Source: an uncultured Lachnospiraceae bacterium (GTDB taxonomy: Bacteria > Bacillota > Clostridia > Lachnospirales > Lachnospiraceae). From it: DNA of 55,546 nucleotides. This document shows, in pieces, positions 26,114 to 34,360 of the stretch. The notes beneath the pieces are model-generated. The model searched no databases and had not been told where the DNA came from. It saw nothing but the letters and a program-made list of their open reading frames with translations. Position 1 is the stretch's first letter; each line of letters begins with the position of its first letter. The position numbers were made by a program, and so were the translations under genes. The stretch is from the NCBI GenBank assembly GCA_910577015.1, contig CAJTKU010000016.1, positions 1 through 55,546 of the forward strand, given 5' to 3'.

Positions 26114-26860
26114 ATGTTAAGAATAGGAATATGTGAAGATATTTTAGAAGAATTACAACAGCAGAAGTGCATGATTCATACGATTATGAATAATTTGTCC
26201 CGAAATGCAGAATTATATTGCTTTCAAAGCGGAGAAGATTTGTTGTTTGAAATAGATACGACGGGTAATATGGACATTATTTTTTTAGACATAGAGATGC
26301 TTGGAATCAATGGTATTGAAACTGCAAGGGAAGTCAGGGGAAGGGATAACAGAGCAGTTTTGGTTTTTATTTCGTGCCACGACCAGTACTGCAAGGAAAT
26401 AATAGAAGTCCAGCCTTTTGCTTTTATAGATAAGCCGGTGGACAAAAAAAAGCTGGAGCAGATATTGCGGAAGGTTGTGGAAACAAGACTGGATTTGCGT
26501 GAAAGCTATAGTTTTTCGTATAACAGGCAGCACTATAACATTCCTTTGGCACGAATCAGATATTTTCAAAGTGATAAAAGACTTATCAGAATAAGCATTG
26601 AACAAAAAGATGAGTTTGTAGAAGAATATAAGTTTTATGGGAAAATGGAAGAGGTCGAAAAGATTGTCAATGGAACGAATATAAAGTTTATAAGAATACG
26701 GAAGTCATTTTTGATTAATAAACAGTTTATTATCAAGTATTCAGCAGACCATGTGGTTTTAGACAATGGAATGATAATAGAAATCAGTAAAAATTATAAG
26801 GACACTGTTAAGCAGCATTATGTTTTTCTTTTGAGGGATAAAAAATGGGAATTGTCATAA
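26114..26860 (+). CDS. AgrA-like LytTR response regulator
   Basis: This 248-residue protein has a receiver domain at residues 1-120, with acidic pocket CEDI near the start, phospho-acceptor D59 in IIFLDIEM and a lysine in FAFIDKPVDKKK. A LytTR DNA-binding domain follows at about 140-240 (IRYFQSDKRLIRI, FIRIRKSFLINKQFI). It overlaps the kinase gene by 16 bases. By the Agr paradigm, the phosphorylated form should activate the peptide promoter downstream. Confidence 0.9.
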   Translation: MLRIGICEDILEELQQQKCMIHTIMNNLSRNAELYCFQSGEDLLFEIDTTGNMDIIFLDIEMLGINGIETAREVRGRDNRAVLVFISCHDQYCKEIIEVQPFAFIDKPVDKKKLEQILRKVVETRLDLRESYSFSYNRQHYNIPLARIRYFQSDKRLIRISIEQKDEFVEEYKFYGKMEEVEKIVNGTNIKFIRIRKSFLINKQFIIKYSADHVVLDNGMIIEISKNYKDTVKQHYVFLLRDKKWELS

Positions 26861-28131
26861 TGTTGTTTATTGTAGAGATTTTTTCCACAATTCTGCAGCG
26901 TGTTTTTTGTGAAAGTACGCTGGTTAGAAAAAGAAATAATGAGTGTCTGAATATTTCCGTGTGGGCAGGATATTTTATTATTTTTAATTTGGTTACTTAT
27001 GCAGTGGCAAATTATATTGGAACAGCATGGTTGAATCTGCTGGTATTTGTTCTGATTTTCTTCGTGACAATCAGAGTCCTATATTCCAATCCGGTCAGAA
27101 CATTGATTGCGGTGACTGTATTTATGTATCTAAGTGGCATGTGTGCAGAATTATTTGTTTATTATGGTAAAGAGCTGCTGCCGTGGGAAATAGACTGGAA
27201 TGGGGATTTATTATATACGGTTTTGTCCAAGATAGTATGGCTGTTAATCATTAAACTGGCATCCATACTTGTAAAGATGCGCAGAAAAATGGAGTTGGGC
27301 ATTCAGGACTGGCTGGAAGTGTTTATTGTGCCGGTTGGAAGCGTCTGGATTATGCTTGCCATTTTTCTGAAAGGAACACTGGAAAATTATGTGCTTGGTT
27401 TTATTGCGGTAACAATGATTTTGCTGATTAATATTTTTACATATTATCTGTATGATAAGGCAAAAGAAACCATGGAGAATCGTATGCGTCAGGAGCTGTT
27501 GGCTAAGCAGTGCGCATACTATGTCCGCCAAAACAGGGAGAGTAAGGAATGGTGGGAAGAACTGCAGCAGTTCAGGCATAATATGAAGCAGCATTTTATT
27601 CTGGAAAGAGCATATCTGGAAAGCAGGGACTACGATGCATTGGAGAAGTACTGTAACGAAAACCTTGATTTCTTAAGTATGAAGAGAAACACTGCTAATT
27701 CAGGGAATGTGTATATTGACAGTATAGTAAATTATAAAGCAGATGCGGCCCAGAAAGAGGGGGTAAAATTTTATGCGGACATAAGAATACCCAAAGACGC
27801 TGAGCTGAATGCGGAAGACATCAGCATTTGTCTGGGGAACCTTTTAGACAATGCGATAGAAGCAGTGAGGAATTTGAAGCATGATAAAGTAATCCATGTA
27901 AATTTATATGCGGACAACCATAATTTGTTTATAAACATCATCAATAATCATAATAATACCATACAAAAAGAAAGAAACCGCTACTTAAGCAGCAAGAAAG
28001 AGGGCAGAGGACATGGGCTGGGGCTTTTGATTGTCCGGCAGATTGTTGATAAATATGGCGGGGAAATGACAATACAAGATGAAGGTGGAAAATTTGATGT
28101 GACGATAGTGGCGTTTGATTTCTTTAAGTAA
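26845..28131 (+). CDS. AgrC-like GHKL sensor histidine kinase
   Basis: This 428-residue kinase has about six membrane helices in residues 1-205. The cytoplasmic part has the phospho-acceptor box FRHNMKQHF (about residue 250), the N box ICLGNLLDNAIEA (about residues 331-343) and the G box GRGHGLGLLIV. This is the AgrC/GHKL pattern. It probably senses the peptide made by the AgrD- and AgrB-like genes 164 bases downstream. The start has TTGAGGG upstream and lies inside the response-regulator gene. A strong terminator follows. Confidence 0.88.
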   Translation: MGIVIMLFIVEIFSTILQRVFCESTLVRKRNNECLNISVWAGYFIIFNLVTYAVANYIGTAWLNLLVFVLIFFVTIRVLYSNPVRTLIAVTVFMYLSGMCAELFVYYGKELLPWEIDWNGDLLYTVLSKIVWLLIIKLASILVKMRRKMELGIQDWLEVFIVPVGSVWIMLAIFLKGTLENYVLGFIAVTMILLINIFTYYLYDKAKETMENRMRQELLAKQCAYYVRQNRESKEWWEELQQFRHNMKQHFILERAYLESRDYDALEKYCNENLDFLSMKRNTANSGNVYIDSIVNYKADAAQKEGVKFYADIRIPKDAELNAEDISICLGNLLDNAIEAVRNLKHDKVIHVNLYADNHNLFINIINNHNNTIQKERNRYLSSKKEGRGHGLGLLIVRQIVDKYGGEMTIQDEGGKFDVTIVAFDFFK

Positions 28132-28139
28132 GCGCGAAA

Positions 28140-28168
28140 GCGCCTGGCAGCAGCCGGGTGCTTTTTTT
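28140..28168 (+). terminator. Intrinsic terminator after the kinase gene
   Basis: GCGCCTGGC and GCCGGGTGC form a 9-bp stem with loop AGCA, followed directly by seven T. It separates the regulator-kinase transcript from the peptide transcript. Confidence 0.85.
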
Positions 28169-28205
28169 GTGTGTCCGGAATCAGAGTGGTTCCGCCTATA
28201 TAAAA

Positions 28206-28267
28206 GTTACATATAACCGTGATGTTTTTTACATTTGCAGTCGTAAAATGTCGAATCGTGATATACT
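28206..28267 (+). promoter_or_regulatory. Candidate activator-dependent promoter of the AgrD-like gene
   Basis: A good -10 element (TATACT at 28262-28267) lacks a good -35, as expected for a promoter needing an activator. Upstream, ACATTT (28231-28236) and AAATGT (28246-28251) form an inverted repeat, and CCGTGAT and TCGTGAT recur about 40 bases apart. These are candidate LytTR (AgrA-like) binding sites. The assignment is inference from position and symmetry. Confidence 0.4.
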
Positions 28268-28295
28268 CTAAAAAATTTAAAAGGAGGTTTAGTTG

Positions 28296-28454
28296 ATGAA
28301 AAAACTGAAAAGCATACTTAAAAAGAGCGCATGCAGTACAACTACACATTTGCTGACAGGGGTATTGTCAGCGGTGGCATCGCAGGGATGCTATTTTGTA
28401 TATTACCAGCCCAAAGTGCCTGAGAACCTGAAAGATTTTTCCAAAAACAAGTAA
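28296..28454 (+). CDS. agrD: AgrD-like cyclic autoinducer precursor peptide
   Basis: This 52-residue peptide is preceded by AAAAGGAGG. It has a basic amphipathic N-terminus (MKKLKSILKKSA), a hydrophobic stretch, the core SQGCYFVYY and the acidic tail QPKVPENLKDFSK, which matches the VPxxL-type tail of AgrD precursors. The cysteine at residue 32 would form the thiolactone. Aligning the tail to staphylococcal AgrD suggests a five-residue ring (CYFVY), with six (CYFVYY) also possible. The stop overlaps the AgrB start, the usual arrangement. Confidence 0.85.
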   Translation: MKKLKSILKKSACSTTTHLLTGVLSAVASQGCYFVYYQPKVPENLKDFSKNK

Positions 28455-29044
28455 TGATGGAGAGGTTATTTGGGAGAATAACCAAAATATTAGTGGAAAA
28501 TGGAAACATCAGCAAAGAAAATGAAGCGGTTTATCAGTATGCTTTAAAAAGCATGCTGATATTAGGGGCAAATATCCTTCTGAGTCTGCTGATTGGGATG
28601 TGCATGGGGATGTCTGGATATTGTGTACTGTTTTTGTGCGCATTGGTTCCATTGAGGTCAGATGCGGGAGGATACCATGCTTCTAATATGATTGTGTGCT
28701 ATTTTCTTTCGTTTGTTTCTTTGATTTTAACAATGTTTTGGGTAAAAAGTGAAAGTATCAGTCAAACGATTATCACAACGGTGGCGGCAACGGTTTCGCT
28801 GTTATGTATTTTCCTGTTTGCGCCGCTGGACAGCAGGAACAAGCCGATAGAAGGAAATGAAAGAAATTGTATACGAAAACGCGCCAGAATCATTGTGTGT
28901 CTGGAATGGCTGGCCGGCTGGTTTCTTTTTATTGTCAGACCCAGTGCTGCTTATACAGTGTGGAGCGCCATTGTCTGGTGCGCAGTAGGATATGCGGCAT
29001 GGCTGGTTGAGAGAAAAATAAGGGTAAATGATGAAAAACATTAG
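28454..29044 (+). CDS. agrB: AgrB-like peptide-processing membrane protease
   Basis: This 196-residue protein has several membrane helices. The catalytic pair is visible in PLRSDAGGYHASNMIVCYF: His and Cys spaced seven residues apart, exactly as in AgrB cysteine endopeptidases. It should cut the C-terminal tail of the AgrD-like peptide and form the thiolactone. The start overlaps the peptide's stop codon, and no separate ribosome site is visible, so translation is coupled. Its last 17 bases overlap the VWA gene, tying quorum sensing to the injection cluster. Confidence 0.9.
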   Translation: MMERLFGRITKILVENGNISKENEAVYQYALKSMLILGANILLSLLIGMCMGMSGYCVLFLCALVPLRSDAGGYHASNMIVCYFLSFVSLILTMFWVKSESISQTIITTVAATVSLLCIFLFAPLDSRNKPIEGNERNCIRKRARIIVCLEWLAGWFLFIVRPSAAYTVWSAIVWCAVGYAAWLVERKIRVNDEKH

Positions 29045-30794
29045 GATACATAAAAAAAGGTGGATTTCCATTTGTCTGTTAATGATGTTGTTTACAAATG
29101 CGATTTCTGTTCGCGCGGCAGCATATAATACGGACACCGCCACACACCAGATTCTTTTTGCACTGGACGGCAGCAGTTCCATGGCAAGGGATAACTGGCA
29201 GGAGGCGGTTGACTTTGTTGCAATGGTTGCGGCCATGCTGCCCTCCGATTATGAGACCGCGGTAATGGTCTACAATGAGGATGTGGTCGTCTGCACGGAT
29301 TTTGGACAGACACTGGAGGGTCAGCTGAGAGAACTGCAGGAAGCGGAGAAGAGAGGATATACCAATACGGGGCTGGCAGTGGACTACGCGCTGGAAAGAT
29401 TTTCCGAAGGCATACTAGGCCAGAAGAGAATCGTCATCCTTTCTGACGGGGAAATCAGCATGAAAGGAAAGCCCGAAACAGAAGAGGCCCGGATGTTATA
29501 TGAAAGTGCAGTTGCAGACGCCGAAAGTCAGAATGTGAAGATAGATGTTTTATTGTTTGAGGCAGAGGGAATTGAGGAGCAGATTTCTTATGGGCCGGAG
29601 GCCACAGACGGCTTTGTTTTTAGGAAGACAGAAGGGCAGTCTGTCGAGGATTTTGCCCAGAACTATCTGTTTGAACAGTTGGGACTGGAAAGAATTATGT
29701 TGGGTGCATCAGATACATCGGAATATGCAGCCAGTGTTTCGTTGCAGGATGCTTTTTCGGAACAAGCCAGAATACTGCTGGTAGCCGAAAGCAGGATTGA
29801 GGATATCAAGGTAACCTGCCAGTGTAAGGATGTTCAGATTACCCGGGGAGAAAGGTTTGCTGTTGTCCATCTGGACAGTCCCATGGAAAAAGATGTGGCT
29901 TTGCAGTATACGCTGGCGGAAAAAGGAAAGGTGAATGCCTATCTGACAAAAGAGTACTGTCTGTCGGTGGATATGGAGGCCGGCTATGAAGAGGAACTTT
30001 TACAGCATATAATCAATGTCCGCATAACGGATGCAGAAGGAAATAATATTTTAGCAGATAAAGGCATCTGTGAAAAAATTGAGATATACATAAACGGGAG
30101 CTGCTGCAATTATACTGTCGAGCAGGAAAAGGCTGTCATTCCTTACCAGGTGGAGGAATCGCAGGAGATATCTTTGAAAGTGGATTTCAGCAATTTAAAC
30201 AGTGTGGTTTTTTGCAGTGATGCAGAAGGGAGTTTATGGTTGGAACTGCCGCCCCCGGAGCCGGAGGATGATGGTATGCAGTATTTCTGGCTCTGTGTCG
30301 TGGTGTCAGGTGTGTGCGTGGTATTTGCCATACTTTCGTTTCTGCTTGTCCGGGCGAAAAAAAAAACAGAAAAGTACGCAGAGGTTTCGCGAAAACCGCA
30401 AAGTATCAGTGAGATGCTGAGATATGATTTTTCCGGTAAAATCGTGGTCTACATGTTAAAAAATGCAGGCGGGGAAGATATGCCGCCGGTGAGTGTCAAC
30501 TTATATAAGAGAGAGAGCCGGGAGCCTTTCAGTTTCCAGTGGATAAAGGACAAATGCAGAATTGACGCAGAACTGAAGGATGCAGAAAAAATCATGTTTT
30601 ATGGGGGCGAAAATCATACCCTATGTATCAGGAACAATGGAGATGCCACTTTGTTCAATGGAAAGGATATCCTGCTGAAAAATAAAAAATATACGCTGAA
30701 CTACAATGAAAAGCTGCTGATGATTTTCCAGGATGGAGAAATAGAGTTGGAAGTCCATTACAAAAATATAAAACCAAGTGAAAGGGAAAGGTGA
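29028..30794 (+). CDS. VWA-domain membrane protein, first gene of the injection-like cluster
   Basis: This protein has 588 residues. A signal peptide or anchor (about 10-30) is followed by a von Willebrand A domain at about 38-215 with a complete MIDAS start (LFALDGSSSMARDN) and ILSDGEISM. A beta-rich middle follows, then a membrane helix at about 419-442, and a cytoplasmic C-terminal domain (about 475-580) with an FHA-like strand pattern (IMFYGGENHTLCIRNNGDATLFNG). It bridges an outside adhesion domain and a cytoplasmic phosphothreonine-reader-like domain, so it may be an envelope anchor of the machine. It overlaps AgrB by 17 bases. Confidence 0.8.
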   Translation: MMKNIRIHKKRWISICLLMMLFTNAISVRAAAYNTDTATHQILFALDGSSSMARDNWQEAVDFVAMVAAMLPSDYETAVMVYNEDVVVCTDFGQTLEGQLRELQEAEKRGYTNTGLAVDYALERFSEGILGQKRIVILSDGEISMKGKPETEEARMLYESAVADAESQNVKIDVLLFEAEGIEEQISYGPEATDGFVFRKTEGQSVEDFAQNYLFEQLGLERIMLGASDTSEYAASVSLQDAFSEQARILLVAESRIEDIKVTCQCKDVQITRGERFAVVHLDSPMEKDVALQYTLAEKGKVNAYLTKEYCLSVDMEAGYEEELLQHIINVRITDAEGNNILADKGICEKIEIYINGSCCNYTVEQEKAVIPYQVEESQEISLKVDFSNLNSVVFCSDAEGSLWLELPPPEPEDDGMQYFWLCVVVSGVCVVFAILSFLLVRAKKKTEKYAEVSRKPQSISEMLRYDFSGKIVVYMLKNAGGEDMPPVSVNLYKRESREPFSFQWIKDKCRIDAELKDAEKIMFYGGENHTLCIRNNGDATLFNGKDILLKNKKYTLNYNEKLLMIFQDGEIELEVHYKNIKPSERER

Positions 30795-30799
30795 CGGCA

Positions 30800-32971
30800 A
30801 TGAATATAATCAGCCAGACAAACCGGACGATTCTTTTTGAAGAGATTAATCCGGAAAAACACAATCTTATGACGTTGGTCGGAGATGTGAGAGGAATTAA
30901 CAGCCTGAGTGATGACAAGATTAAGGCATTAAATGAAGCGCTGCTGGTAAGAAGTTTTGATGAGTTTCTGGAAAAATTTGAACCGGTGGTTTATTCCTTC
31001 TTTGATGCAAACAATCAAAAGGTGTTGTATACCCTGAAAAAGCCGGAGAATGTCTCAGATGATTTGATTACGGAGATTCATTTAAACAGACAGAACGATT
31101 TCCTGAAAATGCTGATGACTCTGGTGGAAACCAAGCGCTCCCAGGGAACGATTAATGTGGATTTTCAGTTTGAAAAGCTCACAGATATGATTTCCCCTAA
31201 AAAGGTCATGGATGATATCCGCCAGAACAGAAAAGAAATGCAGTACACATATAGCGAATATGCAAAGCTGGAGGATGGTGACCCCAAGAAACTGGATTTG
31301 GCAGACAAACTGAATGTCATGTTTGAGGAAGCAAGTGCAAATTACAACAATGTCATGGCGATGCTGCCGCTGGCAATAGAGGATATCAAGACCAGGTTAT
31401 TGCTGGGGGATGGACAGATGTCCCAGGATGAAGCGCCGCTGGCCATTGGTGTTCTCAGTATGAATGAAGAGGGAGAACTCAAGATTCTGGAGGCGCCTAA
31501 GGAGAAGAAGCAGGAGCTTCTGGTTCTGGATGACAAGGCTAATACGGGGCTGATTGCGGCATTGGAAGACGATTACAAGGCATTGAATGAAGATGGAAAT
31601 GAATACGTAATGTCGCTGGTAACAAGAACTTTTTGTCCGCTTGCCTCCACCATGGAAAGCGAAGTGGATGTGAAGAAGGAAGTGGCAAATTACAATTCCT
31701 ATCTGGAGTTTTACAAGACCAGCAAGGATGATTTCATAAAGGTCGTGAAACCTCTGGTGGAAAAAATACTGGGCGTATGGGCATTTTTTGAACAGTTCCC
31801 TAAAAATGTCAAGACAATGCGGCCGTCCATGATTATAACTAACGTAGGAAACGAACTGCTGGCAAGAAGCAGCAACATTACACGGCTGATTACTTATCTG
31901 AGTTCCGTAAATGCCAAAAATGATTTTGAGAATACAATCTGGTATGGGATATTTCCATCTGTTTCCCTGGACAGCCATTCCAAGATGAAAGCTGTCAGGG
32001 AAAGATTTAAAGGAAATGAAAACGTGGATAAAGAGGATGTCAACAGTGTGGAGTCTTTAGCCAGGATTCTGGATGTGCTGAAGGATTATTCCGTACAGTG
32101 CTTCTTTAGTTATGAAACAGGAGACCGCACTACTTTCAACGCCATGGCAACAGAGGGCATTGAAAACTATGAAAACAAATGCGTGGAACTGGTAGGAAAA
32201 TCTTTCAGTGAATATGCGATTCCCTGCATTCCCAATTTCACAATTATTCCGAAAGACAAATCCGGCGTTATTTTGGATAAGCGGATGCACATCACAGAAA
32301 ACAATACTGCGGAGTTGTCGCGTGAGAAAGAAGATATCATGAAACTGTGGATTGACGGTGTGTATATCGGGGCTGCTTATGTTGCGGCAGGTCTGGTTTC
32401 TGCATATCAGAGTCCGGAGTACCTGAAAGAGGTGTTCAAGAAAAACGTGGATGAGAGCCTTCCCGGTGTCAGGTTTGATATTGAAGCCGGTGACCATGCC
32501 CTGAAAGTACGTACAACAATGGCAAAGGAAATTACAGGCTTTACCAATGTCATAAAAAACGACATTAACCGCAGGAATTTCGGGTTTGTATTTTCTTCCG
32601 AGAATGCAATGCTGGGAGATATGAACATTCAGAACATTATGGTCTACAAGGCAAGAAACCTGATGAGTGACGGAAAGAGTTATGAACCAATTTACAAAAC
32701 GCAGGTGACAAGCTATATAGAACGTGTCATGCGGCATGCAACCGGTGACTTTAAACAGGAAAGTATCGGGGAATTTTTCTCCAATAAACCCAGCAGCCAG
32801 AAAAACCGCTGGCTGGAGAAAAAGGACTGCATAAATGCCATTCTGGGCAGCGGCGATGATATCAGTTATTCCGTGGACCAGGCGGCAGGATACTGCAATC
32901 TGGATATTCTGTTTAACGGCAACGTTAAAAATCTTGAAGTAGAGGTAAACAGGCTGACAAATGAAGGCTGA
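30800..32971 (+). CDS. Contractile sheath-like protein (TssB-TssC-like, large)
   Basis: This protein has 723 residues and no signal or membrane segment. The N-terminal part reads like TssB/VipA: LVGDVRGINSL (residues 29-39), FDEFLEKFEPVV, then INVDFQFEKLTDMISPKKV (about residues 114-132), which matches the small-sheath pattern ending in a DFxPxxV-type motif. The long C-terminal part (about 250-720) is the size of TssC/VipB. Two Hcp-like tube genes follow, as in other contractile systems. A fused sheath is my inference; individual C-terminal motifs of TssC are not clear. The ATG at 30800 is preferred over the GTG overlapping the VWA stop. Confidence 0.6.
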   Translation: MNIISQTNRTILFEEINPEKHNLMTLVGDVRGINSLSDDKIKALNEALLVRSFDEFLEKFEPVVYSFFDANNQKVLYTLKKPENVSDDLITEIHLNRQNDFLKMLMTLVETKRSQGTINVDFQFEKLTDMISPKKVMDDIRQNRKEMQYTYSEYAKLEDGDPKKLDLADKLNVMFEEASANYNNVMAMLPLAIEDIKTRLLLGDGQMSQDEAPLAIGVLSMNEEGELKILEAPKEKKQELLVLDDKANTGLIAALEDDYKALNEDGNEYVMSLVTRTFCPLASTMESEVDVKKEVANYNSYLEFYKTSKDDFIKVVKPLVEKILGVWAFFEQFPKNVKTMRPSMIITNVGNELLARSSNITRLITYLSSVNAKNDFENTIWYGIFPSVSLDSHSKMKAVRERFKGNENVDKEDVNSVESLARILDVLKDYSVQCFFSYETGDRTTFNAMATEGIENYENKCVELVGKSFSEYAIPCIPNFTIIPKDKSGVILDKRMHITENNTAELSREKEDIMKLWIDGVYIGAAYVAAGLVSAYQSPEYLKEVFKKNVDESLPGVRFDIEAGDHALKVRTTMAKEITGFTNVIKNDINRRNFGFVFSSENAMLGDMNIQNIMVYKARNLMSDGKSYEPIYKTQVTSYIERVMRHATGDFKQESIGEFFSNKPSSQKNRWLEKKDCINAILGSGDDISYSVDQAAGYCNLDILFNGNVKNLEVEVNRLTNEG

Positions 32972-33021
32972 TTTATCTAATAAAATCTAACATATTCAAT
33001 GGTAAGAAGGAGGAAATTGCA

Positions 33022-33453
33022 ATGGGTTTTAGACTTAGTGTTAGTGGGATGAACGGAAAGATTGAGCTGAATGAGAAGACCATTCAGACAGTGGTTTTTA
33101 ATTCTCAGTCAGCGAAAGATTCCAATGCAAGGGCGACAGATTTTGGTCTTGCGGCAAAGATTACAGGGAAAATGCTTTTTAAAGTGGATGGCAGCGGCGA
33201 GGACGGCACACTTGGGTTGTCCAAATGGTCTCAGGTTCCTTCCGAGCAGGCAGACTGTTACCGCAATGCAGAAATTGAAGTAATTTCAGCAGGGCAGGTA
33301 GTCAGAAAGTATGCCTTTCCCAATGCTTTTGTGATGGAATATGAGGAGCATCTGGATGATGAGACCGGTGTGGGTACATTTTATCTTCACATCAAGCAGA
33401 AAAAGGATGAAAACAATGCCGTAAAGGTTGAAGGCGGATACAGCGAAGAATAA
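33022..33453 (+). CDS. Hcp/tail-tube-like protein 1
   Basis: This 143-residue beta-rich protein has an excellent ribosome site (AAGGAGGAAATT). It is a diverged paralogue of the next gene: both share SNARATDFG/SNARTKDVG, ITGKM/ITGKI, LSKWSQVP/LALWSLVP, AEIEVI/TVEHI and (C/A)FPNAFV followed by Y-E-E. Size, tandem layout and position after the sheath gene fit the tube protein of T6SS (Hcp) or phage tails. Direct Hcp homology was not tested. One copy may be the tube and the other a tube initiator. Confidence 0.65.
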   Translation: MGFRLSVSGMNGKIELNEKTIQTVVFNSQSAKDSNARATDFGLAAKITGKMLFKVDGSGEDGTLGLSKWSQVPSEQADCYRNAEIEVISAGQVVRKYAFPNAFVMEYEEHLDDETGVGTFYLHIKQKKDENNAVKVEGGYSEE

Positions 33454-33468
33454 AGGAGGAACAGGAAG

Positions 33469-33897
33469 ATGTCTTTTTTGGTAAAAGTAGAAGGTTTGGA
33501 TAGCTTTGAGATTTCAAAAGAGTGTGTCAGAAGCGTAAAAGTAACTACAGATATTCCCTTGGATTCCAATGCGAGAACAAAAGATGTGGGTGCAACCATG
33601 ACGATTACAGGCAAGATACTGGCAGCCCTTGATGGAGATGTGACCGACAGTACAAGAAAGCTTGCGCTCTGGTCTCTGGTACCGGCTGAGAAGGCAGACT
33701 GCTACCGCAAAGTGACAGTAGAGCATATCGCCGGAAGTATCATGGAAAGAAAATATTGTTTCCCCAATGCGTTTGTGGTGGACTACAAGGAAGAATACGG
33801 TGACGAGGAAGGGACAGGCACTTTTACACTGGTGCTAAAACAGAAAAAGGATAAGATAAGCAGCGTGGCTGTAGAGGGTAATTATACGGCAGAATAA
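33469..33897 (+). CDS. Hcp/tail-tube-like protein 2
   Basis: This 142-residue protein begins SFLVKVEGLDSFEISK, close to the FVKIEGI-type opening of Hcp and tube proteins. It is a paralogue of the preceding gene, with the same final EEGTGTFTLVLKQKKDKI layout. AAAGGAGGAAC precedes the ATG. A GC-rich stem-loop follows at 33907-33941 and may stabilise the tube mRNA, since a tube is needed in many copies. The two proteins probably stack into, or begin, a hexameric tube. Confidence 0.68.
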   Translation: MSFLVKVEGLDSFEISKECVRSVKVTTDIPLDSNARTKDVGATMTITGKILAALDGDVTDSTRKLALWSLVPAEKADCYRKVTVEHIAGSIMERKYCFPNAFVVDYKEEYGDEEGTGTFTLVLKQKKDKISSVAVEGNYTAE

Positions 33898-33906
33898 TCC
33901 AAGAAG

Positions 33907-33941
33907 GCACACCTGCCCTGCAGATACCGGGGCAGGTGTGC
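33907..33941 (+). promoter_or_regulatory. Stem-loop after the tube genes
   Basis: GCACACCTGCCC (33907-33918) pairs perfectly with GGGCAGGTGTGC (33930-33941), giving 12 bp with an 11-base loop. No T-run follows, so it is more likely an mRNA 3'-protecting or partial-stop structure than a full terminator. It separates the two tube genes from the chaperone and regulatory genes. Confidence 0.65.
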
Positions 33942-33972
33942 TGGAAATGAAATGTGCAGGTCGGAGCAGGAA

Positions 33973-34344
33973 ATGGATTTTTATTTGGTTTTAGGCATTG
34001 CTGAAAAAGCAGATGCAGAGACAATTAAAAAAGCGTATAGAAAACTGGTAAAAGAGTGTCATCCGGACACTCATCCGGGTGACAGGAAAGCGGAAGAACG
34101 GTTCAAACAGATATCCGAGGCATATGAAGTGCTTGGCGATGAAAAGAAACGCAGGCAGTATGACAAGGACAGAATAGAGAAAGCCAGAACCTTTCGACAG
34201 CCCCATAAATCTGGTGGCTTCCCGGGGGAATTTGCAGATTTTTTTTCTTTTGCAGGGCAGGAGAAAAAAGATTCCAATAAAAATAAGAAAACCAATCCCA
34301 TAGACACAAGCGCTTTGTTTGAGAAATACATGGGATTTAAGTGA
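33973..34344 (+). CDS. J-domain (DnaJ-like) co-chaperone
   Basis: This protein has about 123 residues. The J domain fills residues 1-66: DFYLVLGIAEKADAETIKKA, then KLVKECHPDTHPGD with the HPD triad that stimulates Hsp70 ATPase, then AYEVLGDEKKRRQYD. There is no zinc-finger or substrate-binding domain, so it is not a housekeeping DnaJ. The ATG at 33973 has GGAGCAGGAA upstream. It is probably the dedicated partner of the Hsp70-like protein at 40001, and together they may assemble or recycle sheath or effector proteins. Confidence 0.88.
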   Translation: MDFYLVLGIAEKADAETIKKAYRKLVKECHPDTHPGDRKAEERFKQISEAYEVLGDEKKRRQYDKDRIEKARTFRQPHKSGGFPGEFADFFSFAGQEKKDSNKNKKTNPIDTSALFEKYMGFK

Positions 34345-34360
34345 ATAGAAGGATAGTGAA

